Origin: Galaxea fascicularis
Taxonomy: Eukaryota; Cnidaria; Anthozoa; Scleractinia; Euphylliidae
Direction of reading: 5' to 3'
DNA: 64,000 bases
Assembly: GCA_948470475.1 (NCBI GenBank)
Contig: OX419335.1
Span: 29,408,191-29,472,190, forward strand
The number at the start of each line of letters is the position of its first letter. Positions within the stretch are counted from its first letter, which is position 1. The translations under genes were made by a program, and so were the position numbers. Shown piece after piece: positions 23,401 through 60,400 of the stretch. Below the pieces are notes generated by a model that was not told the DNA's origin, did not search any database, and saw only the letters and a program-made list of their open reading frames with translations.

Positions 23401-25550
23401 ACCATGAGAGTGATTGTGACAAGCTTATCTGTAGCGTTACCTTTCTCTTGGTTAGGCCGCGACTGTTTGTGTAAAGGACCGCGGAAACTTTGGTTTCCGT
23501 TGCTATTAGTTAATCGAACATTTTGATTAACTCGAATTTAGCGAAGGCGAGATATTTACTTCAAGTGTTACCGCAAGCTTTTCTACATTCCATTGCCGAT
23601 AAATTTAGGATCACGTTCTTGTGGCTTTTCAAGCTCTTTGACCAGCCATAGCTGTGCTCGGCACTAAACATCTCTCTCGAAGTACTTTTCTCATTAGTGT
23701 ACCTTGTAAATTTGGTTATATTCGCTTATTCGACCAGTTGTAGCTCTACGCTCGGGGCTTGTGTTCATCCGCCCAGAACTGTTATCTTTTTGTTCTTTGT
23801 TCTACAAAGGAAATGACCGATCACCCAATCACCGCTCAGCACAAGAGTACTTAATCGTCAGTTTTGTGTAGTTTAAAGAGAGTTGGCTGCCGGCTATGGC
23901 AGAGCGCTGTAGTTTTGTAGAGTCCCCAAGCCAGAATACAGAAGAGATCCAGTGAAGTTTTTTGGCTTCTAAATCCTGTCCTGCAACACTTACTCCGTCA
24001 GGTTTGGACATTTTCCCACGAGGGCCGCCAGCGTTAGCCGACCACTTTTATCCCGTAGAAGTACTTTTCATTTCTGGGAAATATTTTACTAAAATAATTT
24101 ATTATTTTTTCCACAAAAGTTGCCCCGGCCCCTCCCCCTGCGTGGTCCTTGGAGTATTCAAGTCTGATTTCAGTACTAACAAGAATTATTCCGCTGAACA
24201 GATGAAAGGAGTCGAAGTCTCGGTTTCAGCTACCTCTTGGGAACACTGTGTGCTCCTAGAACTCCAGAAGAAAGATATCAACGTTTAACAAAGACTTTAA
24301 ACTGAATAGGAACTCTTGTTGCTTGCAGGTCGAAGTGAACGTATCACGTGACCCATCTCGACTTTACAAACTTACGGCGGGCTGGGAGCAGAGAAAGAAA
24401 GAAGGGCCTGGGGCGAGCGGACAGGGTCCAACGCTGCATATGCCACACAGGTACATGTGACGGTAGATGAATTTGTAATTAGTCGGATAACAGTGTGCAC
24501 AACATGCAACAGTTAAATTGGAGCGTCGGTGTTCAAGTTTAGATAGAAAAAGGAAAAGCAATTTGCTCAAAGAGCGGATAACCTTACAACTTTGTACGGC
24601 AAGATTTCGTCATAGCTCCCTGCATTAATTATACTTTCGTTTTGTGACTCAAACTCCATTCGTTTTGGGAACAGGGCTAGTGTAAAAGTGATCCATGTGT
24701 AATTGAAGGGGAGCAGGGTTGGTGAGAGTTCTCGCCTTCCACCTTCGGCGTCGGAAGTGGACTGAGTTTGTTGGTTTTTCTCCTGGTACTCCGGTTTTCC
24801 CCTCTCTCCAAAAACCAATATTTGATTTAATTATTATTATTGTTTTTATTACTAGTATTATTATCATCATCGTTATCATTCTCTTTGAAATCTTGTTCTC
24901 TTATGGTGCCGAGTTCATTCCCTAAGCCTTGGGAAGTCCCCAGCCAAATGTTTACTTTCTCCACAAACCCTTTCATTTGGCGGGTCATTTCACGTTATTG
25001 TTGTTGTTCCAGTTGTCATTCTTCGTAAAGAACTAAAATAGCAGCTTATTGCTGTGTTTCGAATGCTCTGGGCCGAGTTGCTCGAAGCATGGTTAGCACT
25101 AACCCAGGTTAAATACCATGACAACCTATAGGTTTAAATACAACTTAACCAAGGGTTAGCGATAACCATGCTTCGAGCAACTCGGCCCTGTTGTTTTGTG
25201 TCGTTCTTTTCCGGTATCCAATTCGGTTTTATCGCCGATTCTTTGCGTCAGTCGACATATATCAGTTATACAACAGACCCTGGGTGTTCAAACGCTGGAT
25301 AGCGCTATCCACTGAATAAATTGAACTATCCAGCAGATAAGTAATGGGAAAGCTAATTGCACTATCCACTGGATAGATATTTATCCGGTGGATAGCGCGC
25401 TATCCAGCCTTTGAGCAACTGGGGCCTGATACCCGTTCTGCAAGTGTGACTGTTTAACACAGATTTGACTGCAGTAGACGTGTCCTCAGCAGTAATTCAT
25501 TCCTCTGCCATTTTAGGGCGGTTCCCTCCTGGAGGCAAGGATTGTCTTAG
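15497..25550 (+). CDS. CCDC112: Coiled-coil domain-containing protein 112, complete, 12 coding exons
   Basis: CCDC112 is a coiled-coil protein reported at centriolar satellites and cilium bases in vertebrates; its biochemical role is not seen here. Exons: 15497-15612, 16866-16987, 17625-17790, 18108-18279, 19258-19344, 20792-20941, 21057-21185, 21319-21414, 22161-22307, 22692-22787, 24329-24450 and 25517-25550. They join in phase to 478 aa. Family landmarks are GGWDDYDHQLFLTLKSKHK (about 202), the RTGIPGRSVDDVRHHDEWY segment (about 231), a long charged coiled coil rich in E, K and R, and a C-terminus with NVSRDPSRLYKLTAGWEQR and HMPHRAVPSWRQG. The last exon is only 34 bases; reading through its upstream donor would instead end the protein after HRYM. 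It lies head-to-head with PSMA1. Confidence 0.9.
16249..16684. mobile_element. Non-autonomous DNA transposon with 9-base target duplication
   Basis: The terminal inverted repeats begin TAGCCTGCG at the left (with AGCTGGCGTTATTGTG inside) and end CGCAGGCTA at the right (CACAATACCGCCAGCTG inside). The flanks are TATTTTCTT on both sides (16240-16248 and 16685-16693). The inner part repeats GGCGGCGGAGCCGC. Nine-base duplications fit Mutator-like elements. It lies in CCDC112 intron 1. Confidence 0.85.
17099..17242 (-). repeat. Palindromic repeat family A, copy 3
   Basis: The ends GGGAAAGATTTCCACACAGC and GGGGCTGTGTGGAAATTTTT are inverted. The core has CATCACTGTCATACC, CCTGTTCCAAAA and GAGTTTGAGTCAC, i.e. 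the reverse complement of copy 1. It lies in CCDC112 intron 2. Confidence 0.75.
18560..18790 (+). mobile_element. Possible truncated LINE 3' end
   Basis: A short frame reading SRVLFKKALKDFYL then stop (TAA at 18625-18627) resembles the last residues of LINE reverse-transcriptase proteins, followed by an AT-rich 3' region ending in ATT-type repeats near 18765-18795. Only the end is present, in CCDC112 intron 4. The call rests on a short peptide and is uncertain. Confidence 0.35.
19384..19750 (+). mobile_element. tRNA-headed SINE
   Basis: The 5' part reads GGTTGGCTTAGTTGGTAGAG, a D-arm/A-box-like segment, followed by CCGGACTACCG and GGACCAACACTC. The body includes GGGACGTTAAAGAACCAC and CAGCAAGTGGCCGGCTTGG. 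It has no intact tRNA fold, so it is a retroposon rather than a tRNA gene. It lies in CCDC112 intron 5. Confidence 0.6.
20283..20545. mobile_element. Harbinger-like MITE with TTA target duplication
   Basis: The inverted ends are AGGTGATGTTACACGAGCCG and CGGCTCGTGTAACATCACCT, flanked by TTA on both sides (20280-20282, 20546-20548), the usual three-base duplication of PIF/Harbinger elements. The interior repeats AACAATGTTGC and related words several times on both strands. It lies in CCDC112 intron 5. Confidence 0.8.
21471..21622. repeat. Palindromic element in CCDC112 intron 8
   Basis: AAACATTTTCAATTCACATT at the left is inverted at the right (AATGTGAATTGAAAATGTTT), enclosing about 110 bases. 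It is non-coding and probably a small non-autonomous DNA element. Confidence 0.6.
22930..24328. other. Long CCDC112 intron 10 segment without recognised features
   Basis: Apart from the splice sites I see no supported gene or bounded repeat in this part of the 1.5-kb intron. Confidence 0.5.
24598..24735 (+). repeat. Palindromic repeat family A, copy 4 (diverged)
   Basis: GGCAAGATTTCGTCATAGC at the left, then TTTTGTGACTCAAACTCC, GGGAACAGGGC and GATCCATGTGTAATT match copy 1 in the same orientation. The right inverted end is degraded. It lies in CCDC112 intron 11. Confidence 0.55.
25070..25188. repeat. Small palindromic element (119 bases)
   Basis: Perfect inverted ends GGGCCGAGTTGCTCGAAGC and GCTTCGAGCAACTCGGCCC continue into GTTAGC / GGTTA blocks. 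No clear target duplication is seen. It lies in CCDC112 intron 11. Confidence 0.8.
25275..25428. repeat. Palindromic element with GGATAGCGC ends
   Basis: Left ACCCTGGGTGTTCAAACGC followed by TGGATAGCGCTATCCA mirrors the right TATCCAGCCTTTGAGCAAC followed by TGGGGCC. CACTGGATAG words repeat inside. It is non-coding, about 150 bases. Confidence 0.75.
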
Positions 25551-25689
25551 CCGCTGGATTTCACTGTACCGCAAATCATTTCGCTACTAATATAACCCGG
25601 AAAAAGCAACAAATCACGATCGATCGATCGACCGTTTTATAGAGACCATAGTAAGCTAAAATAACCTTGACACTGTACATTTTTTAATG

Positions 25690-25695
25690 AATAAA
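25690..25695 (+). promoter_or_regulatory. CCDC112 poly(A) signal candidate
   Basis: AATAAA lies 140 bases after the CCDC112 stop codon, before the palindromic element at 25792. Confidence 0.6.
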
Positions 25696-25791
25696 AAGTG
25701 TAAATACAATATTTATTAAACTTCCATTTGAACTGTCATAGTGATAAGTTTCTTCGGCAGCCTTGTGGTCCGTCGACTCTTTTTTTTTTTC

Positions 25792-26150
25792 GGGAGCTTA
25801 AGCAACGACGACGACGACGTCAACGAGAACGTCATTTCAAAATATAACTTCTCGTTTTTGTAACTCTTTCGCGATTATTCCAATTTGTTTAACTTGAAAA
25901 ATGCTGGCGACCTATCCAGGAACTAAATTACTGTGAACGGTATTAAAGCAAAGAAAACGAAAGAAAAACTTGCCGTCATGCGTTCACGTTCTCGAGAAAA
26001 CCTAAAATTTGGTCATTTCACGTTGTTGTTTTGAAGAGGACGGCAAAGAAATGTACCAAAATGTAAAACGCACGTGCAAAATATTGTTTTGGCTCATTAA
26101 TCCCATTGTTTTGTGGCGTTCTCGTTGCCGTCGTCGTTGCTTAAGCTCCC
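25792..26150. mobile_element. Palindromic element between CCDC112 and the myosin gene
   Basis: The ends GGGAGCTTAAGCAACGACG and CGTCGTTGCTTAAGCTCCC are inverted and continue through CAACGAGAACG / CGTTCTCGTTG. It is about 359 bases, without coding content, and sits in the convergent intergenic gap. Confidence 0.8.
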
Positions 26151-26316
26151 TACTGACTATCCTCATGTGCAGTCCCAATGCATGTTTGGTAAAAGTAAGT
26201 AATTTACGCACAGCAAACAGGAAGACAGAAACATCTCTTTACTGGGTACCTGGCGTCGGTCTTGAGATCTGGAGGTGCTGTTCTGAATAGTCCATGGTCG
26301 AACGCCTCGGTCATCC

Positions 26317-26397
26317 TTGTAAATAGCCAGTTGGGATTCTTCTCTTGAATTGTTTCATTATCCCTGAAAAGCCCCTCATAGGGAGTGGTCAATTAAG
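26317..26397 (+). mobile_element. SINE 3' fragment
   Basis: TTGTAAATAGCCAGTTGGGA and CCCTGAAAAGCCCCTCATAG then GGGAGTGGTCAATTA match the body of the SINE at 59636-59890. The tRNA-like head is missing, so this copy is truncated. Confidence 0.55.
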
Positions 26398-26567
26398 TAT
26401 CATTTTTTTATACCTAACAAGAATCCCAGCTATACTGACTTCAGTAGAAAAAGAAGTCGTCTTATAGGGAGGTTTCATTGTATCTTTATAACAACGGGCG
26501 AAACTCTAAACTGAACTGTTCAGCAAAGAGTACACAGCACATTAACACAAGAAGCGACGTAAAGATT

Positions 26568-26573
26568 TTTATT
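26568..26573 (-). promoter_or_regulatory. Myosin poly(A) signal candidate
   Basis: AATAAA read on the minus strand, about 1.1 kb after the myosin stop codon. It implies a long 3' UTR; nearer variant signals cannot be excluded. Confidence 0.45.
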
Positions 26574-27656
26574 GAAATTAATTGATCATCTACGTTTTTA
26601 CAATTTTCTATTTTTCAGCATGAATACAACAAACAAATAATAAAGAACGTTCTACCTATGTTATTTGTTATAATACCGCTTGTACTCCAAAGAAATCAGT
26701 ACTCCTGAACGATTTTCTGTGTTGTAACAAGATTCGTTACAAAGGCAACTGGACCATTTGTAGCTATACGCACAATTTATTTCTGTCACACAAGGTTTCT
26801 CACACCAACGTAGTCTAAATTACAGCTCTCTTTTTTTTACATATACCATATTTGCCATGCAGTAAAATTTTACCAGGTCTTTTTAAAAAAACTATACGAG
26901 GAACAAAAATTAAACTGACATGGAGTAATAGCTTTCTTGACACAAGAACTAATGTTAAAGTTAAAATATCGTAAGGCAGGTCATAAGCCACTACCACTCT
27001 TATCGTTGCCACAAAAACGAACATATATTTAAACCATCGGAATGTTGTTATAAGATTCAAGAAATGTAGGCTTATTTAGCTCAAAACTAAAAAGATCCTA
27101 CATTTATTTTAAAAACAAGTCATCACATCTTATCTAGTATAATCATAAAACAATACATTTTTTTTTGTTACTTGTCATTTCTCGGTTTGAATGTGCTTGT
27201 AATTAAAACAAAAGAATGAATTTTTTCCGCTCAAATTCATAGTTGCATTTACACAGCGTCAAAAGTAGTTCACCCCCCCCCCCCCACCACAAAAACAATA
27301 ACAAAGGCGAGCTGTCAAATCACCTCATTCCCAGCTCTGACTTGAATCCGATTCTTCACGAAAGACATGCTAAGTAAACGTTTTATTTAGACATCAATCA
27401 ATTTCAAAAAGCCTTACTGATTAATCGATTGAACAGAAAAAAAAATAAAGGACGAGAATGTAAACCATTTTTTCATCACTCTTCAAAGTGTCTGATGCTT
27501 CTCCGACTTCACAGAAAAACTTTAATTTTATAAATTGTGCGGTGATACTGCCTAATTATAATGACGCTATTAAATAACCTTAATTTGTAGCTTAACACCG
27601 AGGCTACTGTAGTTAGACGACGTCCAAATATTTACAATGCCTATAGTGAAGAACCA

Positions 27657-54238
<26,582 letters not shown>

Positions 54239-54239
54239 T

Positions 54240-56300
54240 CTGTCGGCTTAACTGTCAACACTGAAGATCAAGAGGAATGTGGTTTGGAAGAGGAAGCTTA
54301 ACGCATTCTTACCACTACCTTCGAGAGGTGTTTACGAGGAAACCGGAACCTCCTCTAGTTCGGAAGTGATGTTTTCATTTGGCGCGCATGATCATAATTG
54401 TTCACCAAATACGGACACAGGTTTCGAAATACTAAACTGCCGTTTGATTGGACAGGCTTAATCTAATAGCCAATCAGAACACCGGTCTTAACCAAAATTT
54501 CCATGGCTAAAAATAGCATTGATACAGCTTGTCTTCTATCCTTTTTTGCGGTGAATGTAATCGCCCAAATTTTTATTAACTCTAAAAGCAAGGGGCAAGT
54601 ATTTTGAAATTATTACGGAATCAAAAGTTAATGTATAACACATCTTTTTTGCCGTTTTTTCGAGATTGGAAACTCGCCAAGAAAAACACACGTCTTGGTA
54701 TATTTAGAGTTCAGAATTTTTGAACAAAATATTTATGAAAAGCGAATGCACGTGAAAGACATAGCTGTTTACATAGACACCACCAATTAATGCAAAAAGT
54801 ACAATGTTTAAAAATGCTTTGGGGATGATATCATCTCGTAACAAAAAAGTCGGCAGGTGGAGAGTCGAAATATTAATGATCAATATTCTACTCCTCAAAC
54901 GTGACTAAACGTGGGTCTTTCGAAAATAATTCCATCAAAGCCAATATTTATTGGCATTTAGAATTCGATGTGGAAAAAAGAGAAAACTGTTTTCATGTGT
55001 TTTCAGGTGTTTAGCAACACAGATATCAAATTTCAGATGAATGCATAATTATAAAGACTTTTCCTAAGGTGTCATTAAAAGTAATTTTTGTTAAAAGGCG
55101 TTATTTTAAAGGATGTCTACCTAAAAAAGTCGTCTGAGTTCTGGCAGGTTTCCTTAAAAAAAAAAAGAAAGAAAAAAAAGATTTTGAAGAGTGCTATATC
55201 TTCCAAAAGTTTTGGGGGCTGACTGAAGGGCAGGAGAATCCTACTGAAATTATCTTGGAAATTAACAAAACCAGTAATTAAAAATATTTCAAGGGAAACT
55301 TTTGTAGAGTGGAGGGGTGGGGTCAAAAAAGAGAGGAGTGTGGGAGGAAAGGGCTTGTAGAAAAATTCAAACCATTCTTAGCATGATATTGAAACCTTGT
55401 TTCCTGTCTTGTTTTTTAATATATAAAACTGTTGTAAATTCATCTGAGACAAGACTATTTAATTTATGGCTGTTTGTTAATAGAAAGTGTGCAACACTGA
55501 TTTAAATTTAACACTGCAAATTACATAGTGACCTTTTAATGTCAAAATGATATTTTTGTTAAATTAATGTTACCTAGGGAACATATAACTGAAAGATAGC
55601 ATGAATCAATAATATTACAAATAAGTTATTTTGCAGTGTGGTTTAGCTGATATCCTTATGCCTTTCCCGGAAATACAATAATTTTTTTTCATCTATCTCA
55701 TCTGTCACAAAAGATTAACGATCATAAATGTTCCTACACCATTAAGGTGGGAGGATTTAAATAATTATATTGTTTTTTATTGGTAATACGTGCTTAGAGC
55801 TGAAGTTGCATAATGACTACAAGTGTTAAATAAGGGTAACATCAAAGCTTACCGCATGGATCAACTCTTCCCACCAATTTTTCCCAACATTTCAAAGGTA
55901 CATACACAAATTTAGGAAATTTTGGGCAAAGTGAGAAACCACCCTTAAAAGTCATATACAGTAATCTTGCATAAAACCCTTCAATTAATTTAAAATTAAT
56001 TCATGGTTCCATAACTTTGTTGCAAATTTCATAAATTTTAAAACTGGGAGATAATCTTACATCCCTCAGAGGGTATAAATTTCTCAACTCTTGGTGCCTC
56101 TAGCAACATCTGACATTATTATATAGGAGGCATTTTTCCCACTACAGTGTGCCCATTCATTGGCTAGTTCATGGTCACATGACATCTGACAATGAAACTG
56201 TTTACTGCCAAAATTTAATGCTATGAGCAGGCAACATTGCGAAAACTATTATGTCAAACGGGAAACAGTTCATTGTTACCCGTGAAAGGTTGACTGCTGT
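54240..56300. other. Intergenic region upstream of the myosin gene
   Basis: This is the expected 5' flank of the myosin gene. I see no second gene, no clear promoter motif and no bounded repeat; a poly-A-rich patch lies near 55155. Confidence 0.45.
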
Positions 56301-56354
56301 TGCACATTATCAAAATTTGCTTTTGTTTTCCACCGGTTTGATCCATCTTCTTTG

Positions 56355-56495
56355 CTATATAACAAATCACTTAATGACTGGTCCCTTGAGGAAGAGTGAA
56401 TTTTTGGGTTCCCTTGACTTCATCTCAGGAAACACTGAGATTCTTGGGAAACAAAATTCACTTCCCTCGGGACCAGTCATTAAGTGTTAGATATG
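56355..56495. repeat. Palindromic element 3' of the kelch gene
   Basis: AAATCACTTAATGACTGGTC at the left and GACCAGTCATTAAGTGTTAG at the right are inverted, and the arms continue through GAGTGAATTT / AAATTCACTTC. It is non-coding, about 140 bases. Confidence 0.7.
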
Positions 56496-56808
56496 ATGCA
56501 TGGCTGATTTCTTTCATCTGGTTCTCAGCTCAAGGTATGCTAATTTTCCAAATTGAGGTCTTCAAATCCCAAAATAACTGCAGACCTATGTTTCAGACTT
56601 GATAACCAGTCTGTAGGCCTAACAACAGTGAATTTTGATGTCGAGAATTTAGGCTAAATCGTCACAAACCCCTCTTTGCAGCAACAGGGTTGAAGGGTGA
56701 TTTTGGATAAGCAGTGAGCAGGGTGGGGAGGGTAGGGGATTAAACAATGGCACCAGCATAAGTTATGCAGAGAATGTAAACAGGCTTGCTCAAATAACCA
56801 TTAACTTT

Positions 56809-56857
56809 TTTATTCCAAACATGTCACCATGTGTCCAGACTTTGAATTGGCTTTATT
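56809..56857 (-). promoter_or_regulatory. Candidate poly(A) signals of the kelch gene
   Basis: Two AATAAA hexamers on the minus strand (56852-56857 and 56809-56814) lie about 575-620 bases after the stop codon. Which one is used cannot be told. Confidence 0.35.
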
Positions 56858-57094
56858 TTACAAATGATATAAAAGTTATTTTTCTAGGCTTTTGCAGTCT
56901 TGCATCTATTCAAAACTTCTATAGCAAATTTTAGCTAGTTAATCTATGTATACACTTTCGATTCCTTGTACACTCACTCCCCACCAGTCAAAAGAAGGAA
57001 GCTTATTTGAGCATTAGGACAAAACTACAAGAGAGAGATGGCTAGTTTACCAAGCTATCATGGCATGAAACTATTGTTTAGAAAAGAAGTAGTC

Positions 57095-57208
57095 ATTGCG
57101 GACAGGAGGAGCAGGCAGGCGGACAGGAGGGTAGCAGACAAGAGGGTAGCCGATAGGAGGGTAGCAGGCAAGAGGGTAGCAGACAGGAGGGTAGCAGGCA
57201 AGAGAGCT
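57095..57208. repeat. Minisatellite, about 17-base units
   Basis: Units of the type AGGAGGGTAGCAGACA alternate with AAGAGGGTAGCAGGC-type units, six or so times, with small differences. It lies about 220 bases beyond the kelch stop codon, in the likely 3' UTR. Confidence 0.8.
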
Positions 57209-57430
57209 TAGGGACAGCTGTGATGACCAGAGGGATGAGGGAGAAGATTGGAGACTTAGTCCAAGCCTCATTATCCTTTTGGGCATTCCTCACATTTCAT
57301 TGTCGTTACATGCATTGCAGCTACTGAAATATAAACATGGCACAAGAAACTCTTATAAGCTTCAGTAAAGGTTTTAAGTGTGAGGACTGAGGCAATGAAA
57401 ACCAAAATGTTCTTTTTTTGTTTCAGTGTT

Positions 57431-60400
57431 TCATTGTTGTTCATCTGATGACTCTTCATATTCACTGCTGTCCTCTTCTTCTTCTTCCTCTTCAATTGTT
57501 TCACATTCTGCTATCTTAGCAGCTGTACAGGCCAGTCCTTGTGAGGTGGCAGGAGGAACATCAGTGGGGTCTGGTCCCTGAGATGTTCCTGACAAAAGTT
57601 GATCTACAGAGAAAACAAATACCAAGACATACTGACATATCTTGTGGTTCAATTTTATCCTTGGTTTAAATCTTATTTTCCTCCATTTTGGGGTATGGTA
57701 AAACTGAACCTATGCTAAAGGTTTATGAAGCAACCATTCGGATTGGATAGTTTAGTTTCCAGATCAAACAGGAAGCCCAATTTAAATATTTGACTCTAAG
57801 AATGGGTACACTTCTTAACAAAACATAATTAATCAGTTGTATCTATTGGTGAAGTACGGGGAACCATAAAATTAATGCTTCATCTGTTTGTCAAAGAAGA
57901 TAAGACCCGAAGGTAGGTAAAGTTCTCTGTCCCATGCAAGTTTAGAAACAGAGATTTACCTTTCTACAATATTAACATACATAAATGAACCCAGACATAG
58001 CAGCCTTCAAAGAAGTGATTAATATGAAATATAAGACTGAAAAGTACATAGCCGTAAAAAACAATACGCAAAGGAAATATCAGGCCAGATGGGTATTATT
58101 TATTGATAAGTAATTATGATTTGTTATATCAAAGATTAAATTATTCTTCTTATCAACTAATCACATTATTGACACTCATAATGATGTTGTATTTTGTAAG
58201 TTACCAATGGAAATAAAAATGTGGAAAAAAAACATACACAAATGAAAAGAAGAGGGATTTTAAGAATTACCTTTGTTGATAAGGTAGACATCGCCATAAT
58301 ACTCCTGGCACTGCATTGTTTCTTCGTCAAAATCTGATGAGCCCCCGTAAAGTACAAACTGGTTTCCTACAAGTGTGGCTGTATGGACTCCTCTGGCAGC
58401 TGGTTTCTTTCCACAAACTGATGGCTGAAGCCATTCAAAAGTGTCTATAATGGTTACAATGATGCCTTAGTTATTTAACAAGACACTTCTCCTAACAGAC
58501 AATTTCACTGGTACCTAGTTACACTGAATTGTGGAGCTACAGCATAATGTTATTAATGCATTAGTAAGAGTACTATCATTAGAAAACCAAGCAATCCATA
58601 AAATGCTGATTTACCTGTGTCAAAGATATGTAGGTCATCAAAATGAGCATTGTCTTGACTTCTTCCACCAAATACAATCACTCTGTTACCAACAGCACTG
58701 CATGAGTGGAATGAACAAGGCTCTGGTTGTCGTCCTGTGGTTGGCGTTGTGATCCACTCCATAGTTTCTGAACAAATACAAGAGTGGATGTTTGGAGCCA
58801 TAATATGTTGAAATATTTTTTTTGCAATGTGGAATGTCCATTAAATGTTATGCCTAACTTATTTAAAGTGAAACAGGAATATTTCATGACATTTTTGTGG
58901 AAGGCAATCAATGTTTCCTGTCATCCTTGTGGAGTCAGCAGACTCACCTGTGTTTAAAACAAATAAGTCATTCTTCCTTCCTGTACTGTCTCTGCCTCCA
59001 AAGATGATAATTTTAGATCCGACAGCACACATTCCAAAAGCTGCTCTTGGTGTTGGACATCCAATAAAAGCAGGTGATAGTTTTTCCCATGTACAGTTTT
59101 CTAAAAGTGATATACCCAACATGAAAATTTCACCAAGATTAAAAACAAAATAAAGGTTTCTCTTCAGTGGCAGCTAGTTCTGAACATTTGTAAACAGAGT
59201 TCCAATCCAAGCTAGTTCCTTCCAATCCATTCTAGAATATTAAAGATGCCACCATGAAGAGATTTTTTGCCAGTATGCTCTAGTACATGCATTAAAGTTC
59301 ATTTTTGTGTTCTATGCATTAGCTAAGACCAAGACCAGAGGAAAATAGTATCACTGGATACCTGAATGAATGAATTGTTGTAAGTCATTTGCTAGTAAAG
59401 AGGGAAATCCAATGCAAAAAAGTTTAATTATACACTCAGGCTTTTCCCCCTGTATCCTACAGATTCCCCTTATATTGTTTGGAATATGACCTTCAACAGA
59501 TCATTCTGATAACCTGCATGTGGAACCATTTTTCCTGGAATTTGGTCACACCTTATTTGCAAAACAAACATCAACCAAAAAGTCAACAAAAGACAATCTT
59601 AATAAAGTTTTATGCTCTCAGTCCTTCAAGGGAGGCAGCGTGGCCGAGTGGTTAGAGTGCTGGATTTGAAATCTGTAAGTCGCAGGTTCAAATCCTGTTC
59701 TGACTGCTAGCTGATGTTGTTCTCGGTAGCCCCAAGTTCAACTTCTTGTCTACGCTTGTAAATAACCAACTGGTCTGCCTCCCGCCAATTGGGATTCTTA
59801 ACCTAGTTATGTTTATTTTTCACTATTTGTTTACATTGGTCCTGAAAAGCCCTGATGGGGAGTGGCCAATTACGTATACATACATACAATTGAACGATTT
59901 CAGACAAAAGTGCTGGTATATATACATTTGTTGGTGAAATCTGTAACTGTTTTCTAGTTACTGAATTTGAAAAACAGCCTTTTAGTGAGAAAAATATTAT
60001 TGTGTCATAGGAATTATGTGTCCAAGTTGAACATGGTGGATACCTGTATCAAAGCAGAAAAGATCATTGAACCATCCAAACTCAGCACCCTCCTCTTGGG
60101 AATTAGTGTCTGGTTCTTCTAAAGGACCAAAGCCTCCAAAGAAAAGAATCTTGTTTCCCATGGCAACAGAAGCTAACTTATCACGTGGAGATGGAGGAGT
60201 ACCAGTGAAGGCAATCTTTTGCCACTGTTTAGTTTCTGTTACAAGAAAGAAGAATCAAATAGAAATAATAGAGGAAAAATTGCTTTTCTGATAGTGAAAC
60301 TAGCCCTTGAAATACCTGGGAAGTGACAATGAATTGTAGCTCCAGTCATGCACTCCTGGAGCCTGGGGCGGATCTTGGGGGGTTCGGGAGGTTCAATCTA

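Noticed and set aside
57451..57500. Microsatellite of TTC/CTT type at the kelch 3' end
   Set aside because: On the minus strand it is coding, giving the acidic Glu/Ser-rich tail before the stop codon.
59636..59712. A functional tRNA-Ser (TGA) gene
   Set aside because: The anticodon stem has only weak pairs and the sequence continues into a SINE body repeated at 26317.
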